Assembly (NCBI GenBank): GCA_015057365.1
Contig: SVEN01000033.1
Coordinates: 1 to 33,313, forward strand
Origin: Lachnospiraceae bacterium
GTDB taxonomy: Bacteria; Bacillota; Clostridia; Lachnospirales; Lachnospiraceae
Reading direction: 5' to 3'
Length of the DNA: 33,313 nucleotides
Position numbers and translations under genes: made by a program. Positions 8,404 through 16,739 of this stretch are shown piece by piece. The notes under the pieces were generated by a model. That model had not been told where the DNA came from. It saw nothing but the letters and a program-made list of their open reading frames with translations, and did not search any database. Each line of letters begins with the position of its first letter. Position 1 is the stretch's first letter.

Positions 8404-8500
8404 AGAAAGAGCAACCGCCACACAAGGTGGTTAGCCTCACAATGTTGACAAAATGCCTACCTTGCACTCGGCCAAAGTACTAAGGTAGGCATTTTTATTT
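8404..8500 (+). ncRNA. Type I antitoxin antisense RNA
   Basis: This is a short RNA candidate of about 95 nt. It contains a 5' hairpin AACCGCC/GGTGGTT (8413-8432), a single-stranded segment with TTGACA-like bases, and a 14-bp terminator stem (8450-8463 with 8482-8495) followed by TTTATTTT. It is convergent with the toxin transcript on the - strand and shares its terminator region, so the two RNAs are complementary over their 3' parts. This layout matches Firmicute holin-like/Fst-type type I toxin-antitoxin loci. Ends are estimated. Confidence 0.7.
8450..8500. terminator. Bidirectional terminator of the toxin-antitoxin locus
   Basis: A 14-bp perfect stem (8450-8463/8482-8495) encloses an 18-nt loop. 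A T-rich run follows on the + strand (TTTATTTT), and TTTTG on the - strand. It can end both the antitoxin RNA and the toxin mRNA. Confidence 0.75.
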
Positions 8501-8587
8501 TCGCTTATTGGTCCTATTTATATAGGCAAGCAGTGTAAGTAAAAAAGTTGCAAACAGAAGCAAGTCCTGAAATGTAAACAATTCCAT
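8495..8587 (-). CDS. Holin-like type I toxin peptide (30 aa)
   Basis: ATG at 8587 reads leftward to TAA at 8497-8495 and encodes 30 residues beginning MELFTFQDLL. A hydrophobic helix (about residues 9-23) is followed by a charged tail, INRTNKRK. Size, single TM helix and basic tail match the putative holin-like toxin peptides of type I systems. These insert into the membrane when not silenced by antisense RNA. The ribosome binding site is AAGGTGG (8599-8593). The gene is convergent with the antisense RNA and divergent from the peptidase E-like gene. Confidence 0.8.
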   Translation of the reverse strand: MELFTFQDLLLFATFLLTLLAYINRTNKRK

Positions 8588-8608
8588 TCACACCACCTTT
8601 TTTGGAAA

Positions 8609-8638
8609 TTGACGATGACTATTTGATTAGTGTATAAT
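8609..8638 (+). promoter_or_regulatory. Promoter of the peptidase E-like gene
   Basis: TTGACG (8609-8614) and a perfect TATAAT (8633-8638) with an 18-nt spacer. Transcription should start near 8645. It lies back to back with the upstream region of the - strand toxin gene, so the two promoters must overlap. Confidence 0.75.
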
Positions 8639-8666
8639 ATACAAAGATTGATTCATGGGGGCAAAT

Positions 8667-9401
8667 ATGGCGATTTACTATCTTTGTAGCGGTTTCGGAC
8701 CGGAACACAGTTTTGTAAATAAGTTTGGAGAAATGTTGGCGAATGATTTGAAACTGCGCAAAAGTTTAGTGATGATTCCTTGCGGAGGAGATAAGGAGGA
8801 GACGGAAGCGCATGTGGGTTTTGTGACGCAACAGTTAGAGGAAGTAGGAATTGTTTTTGAGCGTAAGATAATTCTCTCAAAAGATATGTCCCGGGAGGAG
8901 CAATGCCGTTACATAAAAGATGCCGACTTGGTTTACCTGATGGGAGGATATCCGTTTTCGCAGAAAGCCTTTCTTGAGGAAAACGGATTGTGTGAGTGTT
9001 TACAGGAGTATTCCGGAGTCGTGCTCGGTATCAGTGCGGGAGCGATGAATATGTCCAAGTATATGATTATGGTAACGGACGGCGCAAACAGTGATGAAAC
9101 CAGAGTAGAAGAAGGACTTGGTCTGGTAGATTTTTCGGTGTTTCCTCATTGTGCATTTTCCGGTGATACCTTTGCGGAGTCTTTTTATATCGGTTCTGAT
9201 CGGGTAGACTCTCAGAAGCTTTTGACGGCATGTAAGGGGAAAGGCGATGTCTATTTTCTGCAAAACAAGACAGAAACCAATGCGCTTAAAATTAGTTTTA
9301 TTCGTGTAAAAGGCGGTAAAAAAGAGTTTGCGAGTATTTATGGCGGAAGGATTTGGAAAGTCGCAGAGGATGGGGTTGAGTTGATAGAGGAGTATATATA
9401 A
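8667..9401 (+). CDS. Peptidase E-like (S51 family) protein
   Basis: The product is 244 aa. The nucleophile motif GISAGAMNM places the catalytic Ser at residue 123. The upstream LMGGYPF and the downstream FPHC segment fit the class I glutamine amidotransferase-like fold of S51 peptidases. Classical peptidase E cleaves Asp-Xaa dipeptides, but many Firmicute members are uncharacterised. ATG 8667 is chosen because a GGGGG run (8657-8661) lies at ribosome-binding distance; ATG 8655, adding four residues, is possible. No signal peptide, so it is cytosolic. Confidence 0.82.
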   Translation: MAIYYLCSGFGPEHSFVNKFGEMLANDLKLRKSLVMIPCGGDKEETEAHVGFVTQQLEEVGIVFERKIILSKDMSREEQCRYIKDADLVYLMGGYPFSQKAFLEENGLCECLQEYSGVVLGISAGAMNMSKYMIMVTDGANSDETRVEEGLGLVDFSVFPHCAFSGDTFAESFYIGSDRVDSQKLLTACKGKGDVYFLQNKTETNALKISFIRVKGGKKEFASIYGGRIWKVAEDGVELIEEYI

Positions 9402-9414
9402 CGGAGGTGGTACT

Positions 9415-9876
9415 TTGGTAGAAGTCATTGCCTATGAAATGAACTATGACAAAGCGTCTGTAGAACAGAGTACGATTTCCTGTATTCCGTTCGATGTTCA
9501 GTATTTTGAACAATACAAAAGTATTTACAACGAATGCTTTTACGATATGCGGAAAGCGCTGGAGATTGAGCCGTATAATTTCCTAAACGATTACGGGCAA
9601 ATAAAAGAAAAAGCAGACGACATCTATTTGCTTATGAAAGACAGCGAAATCATCGGTTCCGTGGCGTGCTATGGAAATGAAATCGACGATTTGATCGTAA
9701 ATAAAAAGTTTCAGAAAAGAGGTTACGGAAAACAGCTGCTACTGTGGGGAATGCAACAGATTCGAAAGAAGAATGCTGACTCGATTACATTACATGTAGC
9801 GGAGTGGAATCGAAATGCACTTAGGTTGTACAAAAAAGTAGGTTTTGAAGTAATACATTGTGAGAGAGTCCGATAG
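9415..9876 (+). CDS. GNAT-family N-acetyltransferase, TTG start
   Basis: The product is 153 aa. The acetyl-CoA motif reads VNKKFQKRGYGKQLLLWGM (~97-115), followed by ITLHVAEWNRNALRLYKKVGF, typical of GNAT motif A and B. The substrate is unknown. A TTG start at 9415 is supported by the strong ACGGAGGTGG (9401-9410) just upstream; the first in-frame ATG is 24 nt later and has no such site. It is the second GNAT in this stretch and is only distantly similar to the one at 7910. Confidence 0.85.
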   Translation: MVEVIAYEMNYDKASVEQSTISCIPFDVQYFEQYKSIYNECFYDMRKALEIEPYNFLNDYGQIKEKADDIYLLMKDSEIIGSVACYGNEIDDLIVNKKFQKRGYGKQLLLWGMQQIRKKNADSITLHVAEWNRNALRLYKKVGFEVIHCERVR

Positions 9877-9900
9877 ACGGAAAAATACGGAGGTGTCTTT

Positions 9901-10224
9901 ATGTTAGAGCGCATTGTTATGTTATTTTGCTGCCTGTTGTGTGCATTTCCGTTATTTGTTGTATCGAAATATGACAAGGATGGAAACGAGCCGATGGGAT
10001 TTTGGACCAATGACAAAAGTCTGAAGTCAAAAGTAAAAAATGTAAGTGATTATAACCAAGAGATGGCGGCATTGTATAAGAAGTATGCCTATGCATTGGT
10101 ACTGGCAGGCGTCGGAGGTCTGATACATATGATGATTGGATTGGTGTTGTTGGGAGTGGTGTGTACCGTCGGTATCTGGCTGCTGTATCGTGGGTATAAA
10201 AAGATATTAGCGAAGTATTCGTAG
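9901..10224 (+). CDS. Small two-helix membrane protein
   Basis: The product is 107 aa. One hydrophobic helix lies at about 3-21 and a second hairpin-like region at about 62-98. A polar loop between them contains DGNEPMGFWTNDKSLKSKVKNV. No family is recognised with certainty. The loop pattern resembles small Firmicute membrane proteins of the DUF3784 kind. ACGGAGGTG (9890-9898) provides the ribosome binding site. Confidence 0.65.
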   Translation: MLERIVMLFCCLLCAFPLFVVSKYDKDGNEPMGFWTNDKSLKSKVKNVSDYNQEMAALYKKYAYALVLAGVGGLIHMMIGLVLLGVVCTVGIWLLYRGYKKILAKYS

Positions 10225-10269
10225 TTCGTACGTGGCAGAATAACAGAAGTCGGAAAGGGAGGAAGATTT

Positions 10270-10914
10270 ATGGAGAAGTCAAAAAAGCTTCGCATCGGTA
10301 TCACTACGGCAATCATTCTTTGTCTGTTAGGAGTAGGCCTGTACTTCCTTTGGGGAGCACTTGCCGAGCGAAAGGCCGGACCGGGAACGGACATGGAGGC
10401 AATCAAAAAGTATCTGAGCAGATATAGTAACGATTATGAAGACCATGCGAAGGATAAGAAGCTGGCAGTAATAGATCATATTCCGAATTTAAATAAGCTG
10501 GAGCCATGGTATGACTTTGCGGAGAAGGTACGCGCGGGAGAACCGGCATGGGTTACGATGGTGGAGTATACCATTGAAGGGGATTCCATATTTTATTATC
10601 TGCATTATGACGGCACGGAGTTTCTTTATGTAAAGGATACGACGAGAGACAAGTTTGGCAGCCATGTGTATTTGAAGGAGAAATTTACGAAGTTGTCCGA
10701 GTTCACGGAAACTGCGAAAGATGGCGGAACTATATACAGTGCGGTGTTAAGTAATATGGAATTGACCTCTACGGAGCATGTAGAGCAGATGTTCCGGGAA
10801 GTGTACGCGGAAATGGAAGCAGGGACATATGATCCGGAGACTGCAGAATACCAGCGTTTCCCGTATACAATCATACAGACCCGGAGAGAAGATGAAACGT
10901 CGGGAGAAAAGTAA
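10270..10914 (+). CDS. Membrane-anchored DUF4362-like protein
   Basis: The product is 214 aa. A single N-terminal TM segment (about 8-29) anchors an extracytoplasmic domain. The middle part (about 75-130) contains LNKLEPWYDFAEKVRAGEP, then VEYTIEGDSIFYYLHYDGTE and DTTRDKFG. This order resembles the DUF4362 family (loop, YTxEGDPI, YDG, DxTRDxFG). The function of that family is unknown. Spacing to its neighbours suggests cotranscription with the small membrane proteins on either side. Confidence 0.65.
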   Translation: MEKSKKLRIGITTAIILCLLGVGLYFLWGALAERKAGPGTDMEAIKKYLSRYSNDYEDHAKDKKLAVIDHIPNLNKLEPWYDFAEKVRAGEPAWVTMVEYTIEGDSIFYYLHYDGTEFLYVKDTTRDKFGSHVYLKEKFTKLSEFTETAKDGGTIYSAVLSNMELTSTEHVEQMFREVYAEMEAGTYDPETAEYQRFPYTIIQTRREDETSGEK

Positions 10915-10953
10915 ATTCCCGGACAGACACTGTGTATATAAAAGGAGAACAAC

Positions 10954-11280
10954 ATGGAAAATATCATCGATTTATTGGAAGCACTGACTATTTTTTGCTT
11001 CGGCCTGTCCTGGCCGATTTCCATACGGAAGTCCTGGGTGTCCCGGACGGCAAAAGGAAAGAGTGTGCTGTTTGAAGTGATTTTGCTGGTGGGATACGGC
11101 ATCGGTATCGCGAGAAAAATCATCCAGTTGACCTGTACGGGAGCAAGCGGATTTTTGTTCGGATTAAGCTTTGCGTTTTATATTATTAACTCCATAGCGA
11201 TTTCCATTGATATCGCGCTGTATTTCAGAAATAAGAAGCTGGATGCGTTAGCGGAACAGGCAGAAAACGCCGGCAGGTAG
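10954..11280 (+). CDS. PQ-loop/SemiSWEET-like small membrane protein
   Basis: The product is 108 aa with three hydrophobic helices. The N-terminal part LSWPISIRKSWVSRTAKGKS (~19-38) has the Pro-containing helix followed by K-S and a basic KGKS loop. This pattern is common to small PQ-loop-like proteins, in which three helices make a half transporter. The substrate is unknown. It ends 48 nt before the response regulator and may be read with it. Confidence 0.6.
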   Translation: MENIIDLLEALTIFCFGLSWPISIRKSWVSRTAKGKSVLFEVILLVGYGIGIARKIIQLTCTGASGFLFGLSFAFYIINSIAISIDIALYFRNKKLDALAEQAENAGR

Positions 11281-11328
11281 TACAGCGAAAAAGAACATAC
11301 GAGACAAAATAGGAGAGGAGGCTACCGG

Positions 11329-12033
11329 ATGTACATCATAATTTGTGAGGATGAACGCAATTTTGCGGAGGAATTACAACAAGAGCTGGGGCGTATTCTG
11401 CAGCAAAAAGACGTGGAGTGTCGCATTTGTTACTGCGAAAACGGAGCTGCCTTTCGCCGGGAGATGGAGAAGGGAGAGGCCGTAGACCTGTTGTTTATGG
11501 ATCTGCATCTTGGAGATGCGGACGGCGTGGAGCTGGTAAAAGAGCAGGCGAAAAGCAGTATAAAGATTCCGACGGTGTTTTTGTCCAGTATGGAAGAGCG
11601 AATTGCCGAGGGATACGATGTGAACGCGTTTCACTTCCTCTTTAAGCGGAATTATAAGGAAAAGCTGCCGGAATTGTTGGAGCGATTTTTAAACGAGATT
11701 TATGTACGAAAGGCGGTTGTCATTCAGGACCATGATACTGTGGTACGGTTGAATTTCGCGGAGATTTACTATGTGGAGTCGGACAACCGGAATACGGCCA
11801 TCCATACGGCGGTTTCCTCTTATCAGGAGAAAAGCTCCATCCAGAATTTTGCGAAGCAGTTGCCGGAGGAATTGTTCATCGAGGCGTATCATTCGCTGTA
11901 TATCAATATCGACCATATCCGCAAGGTAAATCCGGATACGGTGGTGTTGGATAACGATAAGGAGCTGCCGGTGAGCCGGAGAAAGCGGAAAGCATTGATG
12001 ACTGCGGTAATGAGGAGGATACGGAGCCGATGA
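11329..12033 (+). CDS. LytTR-family response regulator
   Basis: The product is 234 aa. The receiver domain (1-118) has acidic residues E7/D8, phosphoacceptor D58 in LLFMDLHLGDADG, and the conserved Lys in FLFKRN near 110. The LytTR DNA-binding domain (about 130-230) shows IYYVESDNRNTAIHT, LPEELFIEAYHSLYINIDHI and LPVSRRKRKAL. LytTR regulators of the AgrA/VirR type bind pairs of about 9-bp direct repeats upstream of target promoters. The ribosome binding site is GGAGAGGAGG. The 3' end overlaps the kinase start by 4 nt (ATGA), so the pair is translationally coupled. Confidence 0.93.
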   Translation: MYIIICEDERNFAEELQQELGRILQQKDVECRICYCENGAAFRREMEKGEAVDLLFMDLHLGDADGVELVKEQAKSSIKIPTVFLSSMEERIAEGYDVNAFHFLFKRNYKEKLPELLERFLNEIYVRKAVVIQDHDTVVRLNFAEIYYVESDNRNTAIHTAVSSYQEKSSIQNFAKQLPEELFIEAYHSLYINIDHIRKVNPDTVVLDNDKELPVSRRKRKALMTAVMRRIRSR

Positions 12034-13895
12034 AACAAAAAAGACAGTTTTATTTCTTTCTTGCGCTGTTGCTTCCGGTGATGCTGTTTTTAAACGGGGT
12101 GCTGTTTTATTCCATGAAATGCACCGGCGAATATATGCAGTCGGAGAATGTGTGGGGCGTAAAGCAGTCCATCCGGGTTGGCGATTATGCCAGACAGAGG
12201 CAGATTATCGGGAACTTACCGGAGGACGCGGAAGCTGCGGTGACCGCGGTGGATGAAATCATTACTTACCTGGAACTCAGCGATGCAAAGGTAAATGATG
12301 TGTATGCAAAATATATGGAGGCATTGCTGGGACGTCCGTGGCTTCCGGTGCCGACAGACCCGGAGGACAATGAACTGATTCCCAAGGAGATGGTGACCAT
12401 GGGCATCTCTTCCGCGGACATGGAGAATTACAAGAAGGTAAAGGAGTGCGTGGAAAATGTGGCCCGGTACGGGGAGTACGCTGCCGGAGTGGCGGAGAAT
12501 GCAGGTGTGATTGCGGATTCCCTATACTCGATTTATGATGATGAATGGCTGTTAAAAAATCTGGCCCAGTGCCAGAAGGATTATTACGGACTGGAGTTTT
12601 TGCAGCTTACGCCGGAGCTTGATAACGCTTATGAGTTGGTGATTAACTATCATGTTACGGATGTGTTCGCATTTTTGTTTGTACTGGCGGTCACCTTTTT
12701 GTTCTGCCGGTATATCCGGGGAGACTCTTTTGGGGAAATTCAGAATGTAAAACGGACTACGGTAAGCATGCTGGTGCTTATGGCGCTGGGACTCATCGGG
12801 TTTTACGGAGTGAATTTTATTATTGCCCATAGGGTATACGGCTTGCCTTCCCTGGGAACACCGTTACAATCTCTGGAAAACTTTTATGTGTGTCCGTATC
12901 AGATTACAGTGGGTGGTTTTACTGTAGTGTATATCGGGATTAAGGTGCTCGCTCTGTTGCTGTTGTTGGGCATTTGCATTCTGGCCTATACCGCACGGAA
13001 GAGAGTTCTTGCCTGTGGGGTTACGCTGGCATTTTTCGCTTTTGAGTTTGTCCGGCATTTTGATGTGCCGGAGCAGAATGCGGCGGGGGTATTCGGAGAG
13101 ATAAATCTATTTTCCGGAATTACGCCGGAGCGGTTCTACAACCGTTATCTGAACCTGAACGTGGCAGGGCTGATGCTGCCGAGACTTCAGACCTTTCTGA
13201 CGGTGTTTTTCGTGGCATTTCTCGTGGTGGCGGTACTTGTGTACCGGCGCTTCGGCAGATGGCACAAGACCTCGAGACAGGAGGCAATGAACGTATACTT
13301 TGGGGAAATCGACAAGCGGTATCAGGAAACAAGAATGCTGTGGCATGACTTTAACAATCATCTGCTGGCCATAAAGGCACTGTACGAAAACGGTCACGAG
13401 GCCCAGGCGGCAAAGTATATTGATGACTTGTCGGAGCAAAGCTATGCAAGGCTGCTTCCGGCAAAGAGCGGTTCCGATACGCTGGACTTGCTACTGTTTA
13501 AAAAGCACCAACAGGCAGGTGAAATGGGTGTGACGGTCCGCTTTAAACTGGGCTGCAGCCTGGAGGGGCTTGCCATTACGGACTATGATATGTGCAGCCT
13601 GTTCGGAAACATTCTGGACAACGCCATTGAAGCGGTACGCAAGGTGAAGGCAGCGGACGCAGAGGTGGTGCTGCGGGTAGAACAGCAGAACAGTATGCTG
13701 TATATCTGTTGCGAAAACCCGTATGAGGGTGAACTGATGAAGCAGGACGGGGAGTTAAAAACAACAAAAAAAGACGCGGCAAAGCACGGCATCGGCTTGT
13801 CATCGGTGAAGCATATTTGTAAGAAATACAACGGTAGTCTGGAGGTGGAAACCGCAGACAACATCTTCCGTGTATCCGTTCTTCTGAATGTGTAA
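12030..13895 (+). CDS. GHKL sensor histidine kinase with permease-like sensor domain
   Basis: The product is 621 aa. The C-terminal kinase (about 420-621) has the H-box LWHDFNNHLLAIKA (His439), the N-box FGNILDNAIEA and the G-box HGIGLSSVKHICKKYNG, as in AgrC-type GHKL kinases. The N-terminal 410 residues consist of one TM helix (8-29), an extracellular domain (about 30-207) and about five TM helices. This part is homologous to the N-terminal half of the ABC permease at 24352. Residues 147-185 align gap-free to permease 52-90 (paired Y147/Y52, Y150/Y55, D170/D75, D171/D76, N177/N82, L178/L83, D184/D89, Y185/Y90). Residues 259-281 align with a constant offset of 87, including G276, P278, Q280, S281. 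Residues 359-380 align at the same offset with an identical NLNV. A terminator follows. Confidence 0.9.
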   Translation: MKQKRQFYFFLALLLPVMLFLNGVLFYSMKCTGEYMQSENVWGVKQSIRVGDYARQRQIIGNLPEDAEAAVTAVDEIITYLELSDAKVNDVYAKYMEALLGRPWLPVPTDPEDNELIPKEMVTMGISSADMENYKKVKECVENVARYGEYAAGVAENAGVIADSLYSIYDDEWLLKNLAQCQKDYYGLEFLQLTPELDNAYELVINYHVTDVFAFLFVLAVTFLFCRYIRGDSFGEIQNVKRTTVSMLVLMALGLIGFYGVNFIIAHRVYGLPSLGTPLQSLENFYVCPYQITVGGFTVVYIGIKVLALLLLLGICILAYTARKRVLACGVTLAFFAFEFVRHFDVPEQNAAGVFGEINLFSGITPERFYNRYLNLNVAGLMLPRLQTFLTVFFVAFLVVAVLVYRRFGRWHKTSRQEAMNVYFGEIDKRYQETRMLWHDFNNHLLAIKALYENGHEAQAAKYIDDLSEQSYARLLPAKSGSDTLDLLLFKKHQQAGEMGVTVRFKLGCSLEGLAITDYDMCSLFGNILDNAIEAVRKVKAADAEVVLRVEQQNSMLYICCENPYEGELMKQDGELKTTKKDAAKHGIGLSSVKHICKKYNGSLEVETADNIFRVSVLLNV

Positions 13896-13911
13896 CCACT
13901 TGTGCACGGAT

Positions 13912-13952
13912 AACAACCACTTCTGCGGAGGTGGTTGTTTTTTCTTTTTTTT
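13912..13952 (+). terminator. Intrinsic terminator after the kinase gene
   Basis: AACAACCAC (13912-13920) pairs with GTGGTTGTT (13931-13939), with a 10-nt loop and then an almost pure T run to 13952. It separates the two-component transcript from the lipoprotein operon. Confidence 0.9.
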
Positions 13953-13992
13953 CGTTTTAAGATACAATTGAGAAGGTAGAAAAGGAGGGTGT
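13953..13992 (+). promoter_or_regulatory. Candidate activator-dependent promoter of the lipoprotein operon
   Basis: TACAAT (13963-13968) is a fair -10, but no -35 element lies 16-18 nt upstream because that stretch is the terminator T-run. CGTTTTAAG (13953-13961) loosely resembles half of a LytTR-type site. A promoter needing the LytTR regulator would fit but is inference. The strong ribosome binding site AGGAGGG follows. Confidence 0.3.
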
Positions 13993-15387
13993 ATGGTTAT
14001 GAAGAAACTACTGTTTACGGTGTTGCTTTTGCTCTGTGTGACAGGCTGTGTGGGGTGTAAGAAAGAGAAGGATGTAAAGGAAGAAGAACATGTAATTACT
14101 TCTGAGGATTATGAGAGAGGAAATACCACATCCATATTGCAGACGCCGATCCTGGTTACGGATATGGGGCATTATTATTACAGTGAAATGTACGGAGGCT
14201 GGCGGTATTACGATATGGAAACCGGACAAGAGATGTACCTTTGCAATAAGCCGGAGTGTAAGCACGACGGAAATGCATTTTGTGTAGCTACCAATTCGAA
14301 ATACCGGTACGAGCGGTTTACCATGTACAACGAAATGATTTATGCAACTGCGGTGGAAACCACGGACACCCAGTACTTATATAAACTGATTGCCATTGCT
14401 TTGGATGGGTCGGAGCTGACAGAGGTCGCTACCTATATGACGACAGAGCGAATGGGGCAGATACCGGATAACAACAGTATAAAGAAGAATCTTTGTATTC
14501 ACCGGAACAAAGCCCTGATTCCTATGACTGCCTTGGGGGAGGACGGTCTGGTTGACAGCAGAGTCTACGGAACGGCACTGCTTGATTTGGACACTAAGGA
14601 AGTGGAGTATTTGGACGAAGCGCCTCTCGGGAAGGATAATCCGAAGGTTTCCAATATTACCGGTCACGGGGATTATATTTATTATTACAGACGGGAAGGA
14701 AAGAAAAACGTTCTGCACAGACGGAATATCCTGGATAACACGGATGAGAGCTACAAGCTTCTGGCGGGATTTGACGGACGCTATGCCGTATTAGACGAGA
14801 ATACCGTAGTCTATTTGCGGTTGCGGGAACGTGCCTATTCTTTGTGTGTTCATAACAGTCTCACCGGAGAAAATGTGGAAAGAGACCCGTTCGTAAGAAC
14901 TGTACATGTTACTACATTACCGGATGGAACAAAGAGAGAAGAGAAAGACCCGTATATGATAACCGAAATTGCCACGGACGGGATGTACCTGTATGTGGAG
15001 CATGGTGCGGTCCATAGCAGCAGTTATGAAGGGGAAGGACTAAACAGAAAGAGATGGTTACAGGCGGATGTAAGAGTCTTGGATTATGACTTCAATGAAG
15101 TCGCCCTTGTGAATATGACGGACAGTAAGTTCCCGGAGGAACTGCCGATGATGGCGTGGAGGCTTGGCTTTGGAGGCAGTATCCGGGGGGGATATATTCA
15201 GGAGAATCTGTATTTTCTGGGGGAGGATATCTATGTAACCCTGTACGAAAGAGAGGTGCAGGAAGTGGAAGAATATTCAAGTCCCGTATACGAGAACGGA
15301 CTTTATACCTTTAAATTTAAGCGAAGTGATTTGTTAAAGGGTGACGTGACGATGGAATTTGTATACAAGAGAGAGGAACAGGAGTAG
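13993..15387 (+). CDS. Cys-motif lipoprotein, paralogue 1 of 7
   Basis: The product is 464 aa (or 462 from ATG 13999). A signal peptide ends in the lipobox VTGC, with Cys19 the predicted lipidated residue, so it is anchored on the outer face of the membrane. The hallmark is MYLCNKPECKHDGNAFC with Cys84, Cys89, His91 and Cys97 (C-x4-C-x-H-x5-C), a plausible metal site. It is followed by TDTQYLYK, ALDGSE, IHRN (~178), LDLDTKEVEYLDE and GDYIYYYRREGKKNVLHR. Repeated aromatic beta-strand-like segments suggest a beta-propeller-like fold, by inference. First gene of the paralogue operon, behind a terminator and a weak promoter. Family and function unknown. Confidence 0.85.
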   Translation: MVMKKLLFTVLLLLCVTGCVGCKKEKDVKEEEHVITSEDYERGNTTSILQTPILVTDMGHYYYSEMYGGWRYYDMETGQEMYLCNKPECKHDGNAFCVATNSKYRYERFTMYNEMIYATAVETTDTQYLYKLIAIALDGSELTEVATYMTTERMGQIPDNNSIKKNLCIHRNKALIPMTALGEDGLVDSRVYGTALLDLDTKEVEYLDEAPLGKDNPKVSNITGHGDYIYYYRREGKKNVLHRRNILDNTDESYKLLAGFDGRYAVLDENTVVYLRLRERAYSLCVHNSLTGENVERDPFVRTVHVTTLPDGTKREEKDPYMITEIATDGMYLYVEHGAVHSSSYEGEGLNRKRWLQADVRVLDYDFNEVALVNMTDSKFPEELPMMAWRLGFGGSIRGGYIQENLYFLGEDIYVTLYEREVQEVEEYSSPVYENGLYTFKFKRSDLLKGDVTMEFVYKREEQE

Positions 15388-15429
15388 AAGGAAATTCGGG
15401 ATGTAAGGATAGAGAGGAGCAGGATACGG

Positions 15430-16692
15430 ATGAGAAAACTCTGTTTGATTTTAATCGCGGTGTGTCTGTTGGTGACGATAGGTCCGGTTGGCTGTAGCGG
15501 TAAGGACGGAGACGTGAAACAGACAAGTGATGCCCCTGCACCGGTATCGGAGGATTTGAAGCCGGGCAACGATACCGTCTTTGCAACGGAGAAGGGATAC
15601 TATTATTACAGTTATGCAGAGAATGGATTCCGTTATACGGACCGTGCTACAGGAAAGGATATGTATCTTTGCAATAAACCGGAATGCCGACACGACGGCA
15701 ATGAGTTTTGTGTGGCAACCAATGACAAATATAATATTGAACGTGTAGGGATGTACAGCGGACAGATTTTTGCAACGGCTATAGAAGTAACGGATACGCA
15801 GTATCGGTATCATCTGCTTTCCCTTGCCCTGGATGGGTCGGTGCTAAACGAACATGTAACCTATCTGACTTTTGAAAAGATGGGCGTGATACCGGCGAGG
15901 CATATCGATGGAAGTCAGTTGTATATTCACCGGAATGTGGCCATGATTCCTTTGTGGCTGGTGGGGGATGACGGAACGGAGACCACCCAGTATTTCGGAA
16001 CCGCGATAATCAATCTGGAAACAAGGGAAGTAACCTATCTGGACGAGGAGCCGTTTTCTACGGAAAATGAAAAGGTAACCGATATTACCGCCCATGGAGA
16101 CTACTTTTACTATTGCAGAAAAGAAGGGAAGAAGACGGTACTGCACCGGTACAACATAAAAGACGGTACAGATGAGACCCATAAGCTGCTGGTGGGCTTT
16201 AAAGGAAACTATGTGGTGCGGGACGACAATACAATTGTATATACCAAGACAGATGACAAGACCTTGTGCGTGTATCACAGAGAAACGGGAGAGAATGAAG
16301 AAAAGGTAATCTTAGAGCGATATCAGACGGTGCATTATCAGGACGGAAGTTCGGAAGAAAAGAGTGTGGCCTATACGGCATCGAATCTTAAAACGGACGG
16401 GGAGTACATTTATGTGAAGGAGACGTACCTCCATGTATTTAACCGGGAATTGAAGGAAATCGCGACAATTAACATGGCGGAGGATATATCATTTGAGGAA
16501 GTAACCCGGACAGAAAATCAGGAGGAGGCTTCTATGAGTTATGGGCGCCATTTGTACTATGAAGACGATGCGGTTTATTGTGTGGTGCCGGATGAAAACA
16601 ACAATCGGAAAGAGTACGTGTTCCAATGCGCAAAAGAGGTGTTTTTAAGCGGCGAGCCGGAGTTTACGTTTGAATGTACACTACAGTGGTAG
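15430..16692 (+). CDS. Cys-motif lipoprotein, paralogue 2 of 7
   Basis: The product is 420 aa, the shortest of the set. The lipobox is PVGC with Cys22. The hallmark is MYLCNKPECRHDGNEFC with Cys81, Cys86, His88 and Cys94. Other shared landmarks are TDTQYRYH, ALDGSVLNE, IHRNVAMIPL, TREVTYLDEEPFS and GDYFYYCRKEGKKTVLHRY. The C-terminus reads GEPEFTFEC and lacks the usual VY ending. It lies 42 nt after paralogue 1 with no terminator between them. Function unknown. Confidence 0.85.
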   Translation: MRKLCLILIAVCLLVTIGPVGCSGKDGDVKQTSDAPAPVSEDLKPGNDTVFATEKGYYYYSYAENGFRYTDRATGKDMYLCNKPECRHDGNEFCVATNDKYNIERVGMYSGQIFATAIEVTDTQYRYHLLSLALDGSVLNEHVTYLTFEKMGVIPARHIDGSQLYIHRNVAMIPLWLVGDDGTETTQYFGTAIINLETREVTYLDEEPFSTENEKVTDITAHGDYFYYCRKEGKKTVLHRYNIKDGTDETHKLLVGFKGNYVVRDDNTIVYTKTDDKTLCVYHRETGENEEKVILERYQTVHYQDGSSEEKSVAYTASNLKTDGEYIYVKETYLHVFNRELKEIATINMAEDISFEEVTRTENQEEASMSYGRHLYYEDDAVYCVVPDENNNRKEYVFQCAKEVFLSGEPEFTFECTLQW

Positions 16693-16739
16693 AATGGGCA
16701 ATCGGAGCAGGGATACACAGGGAACGAGGAGGTATACGG

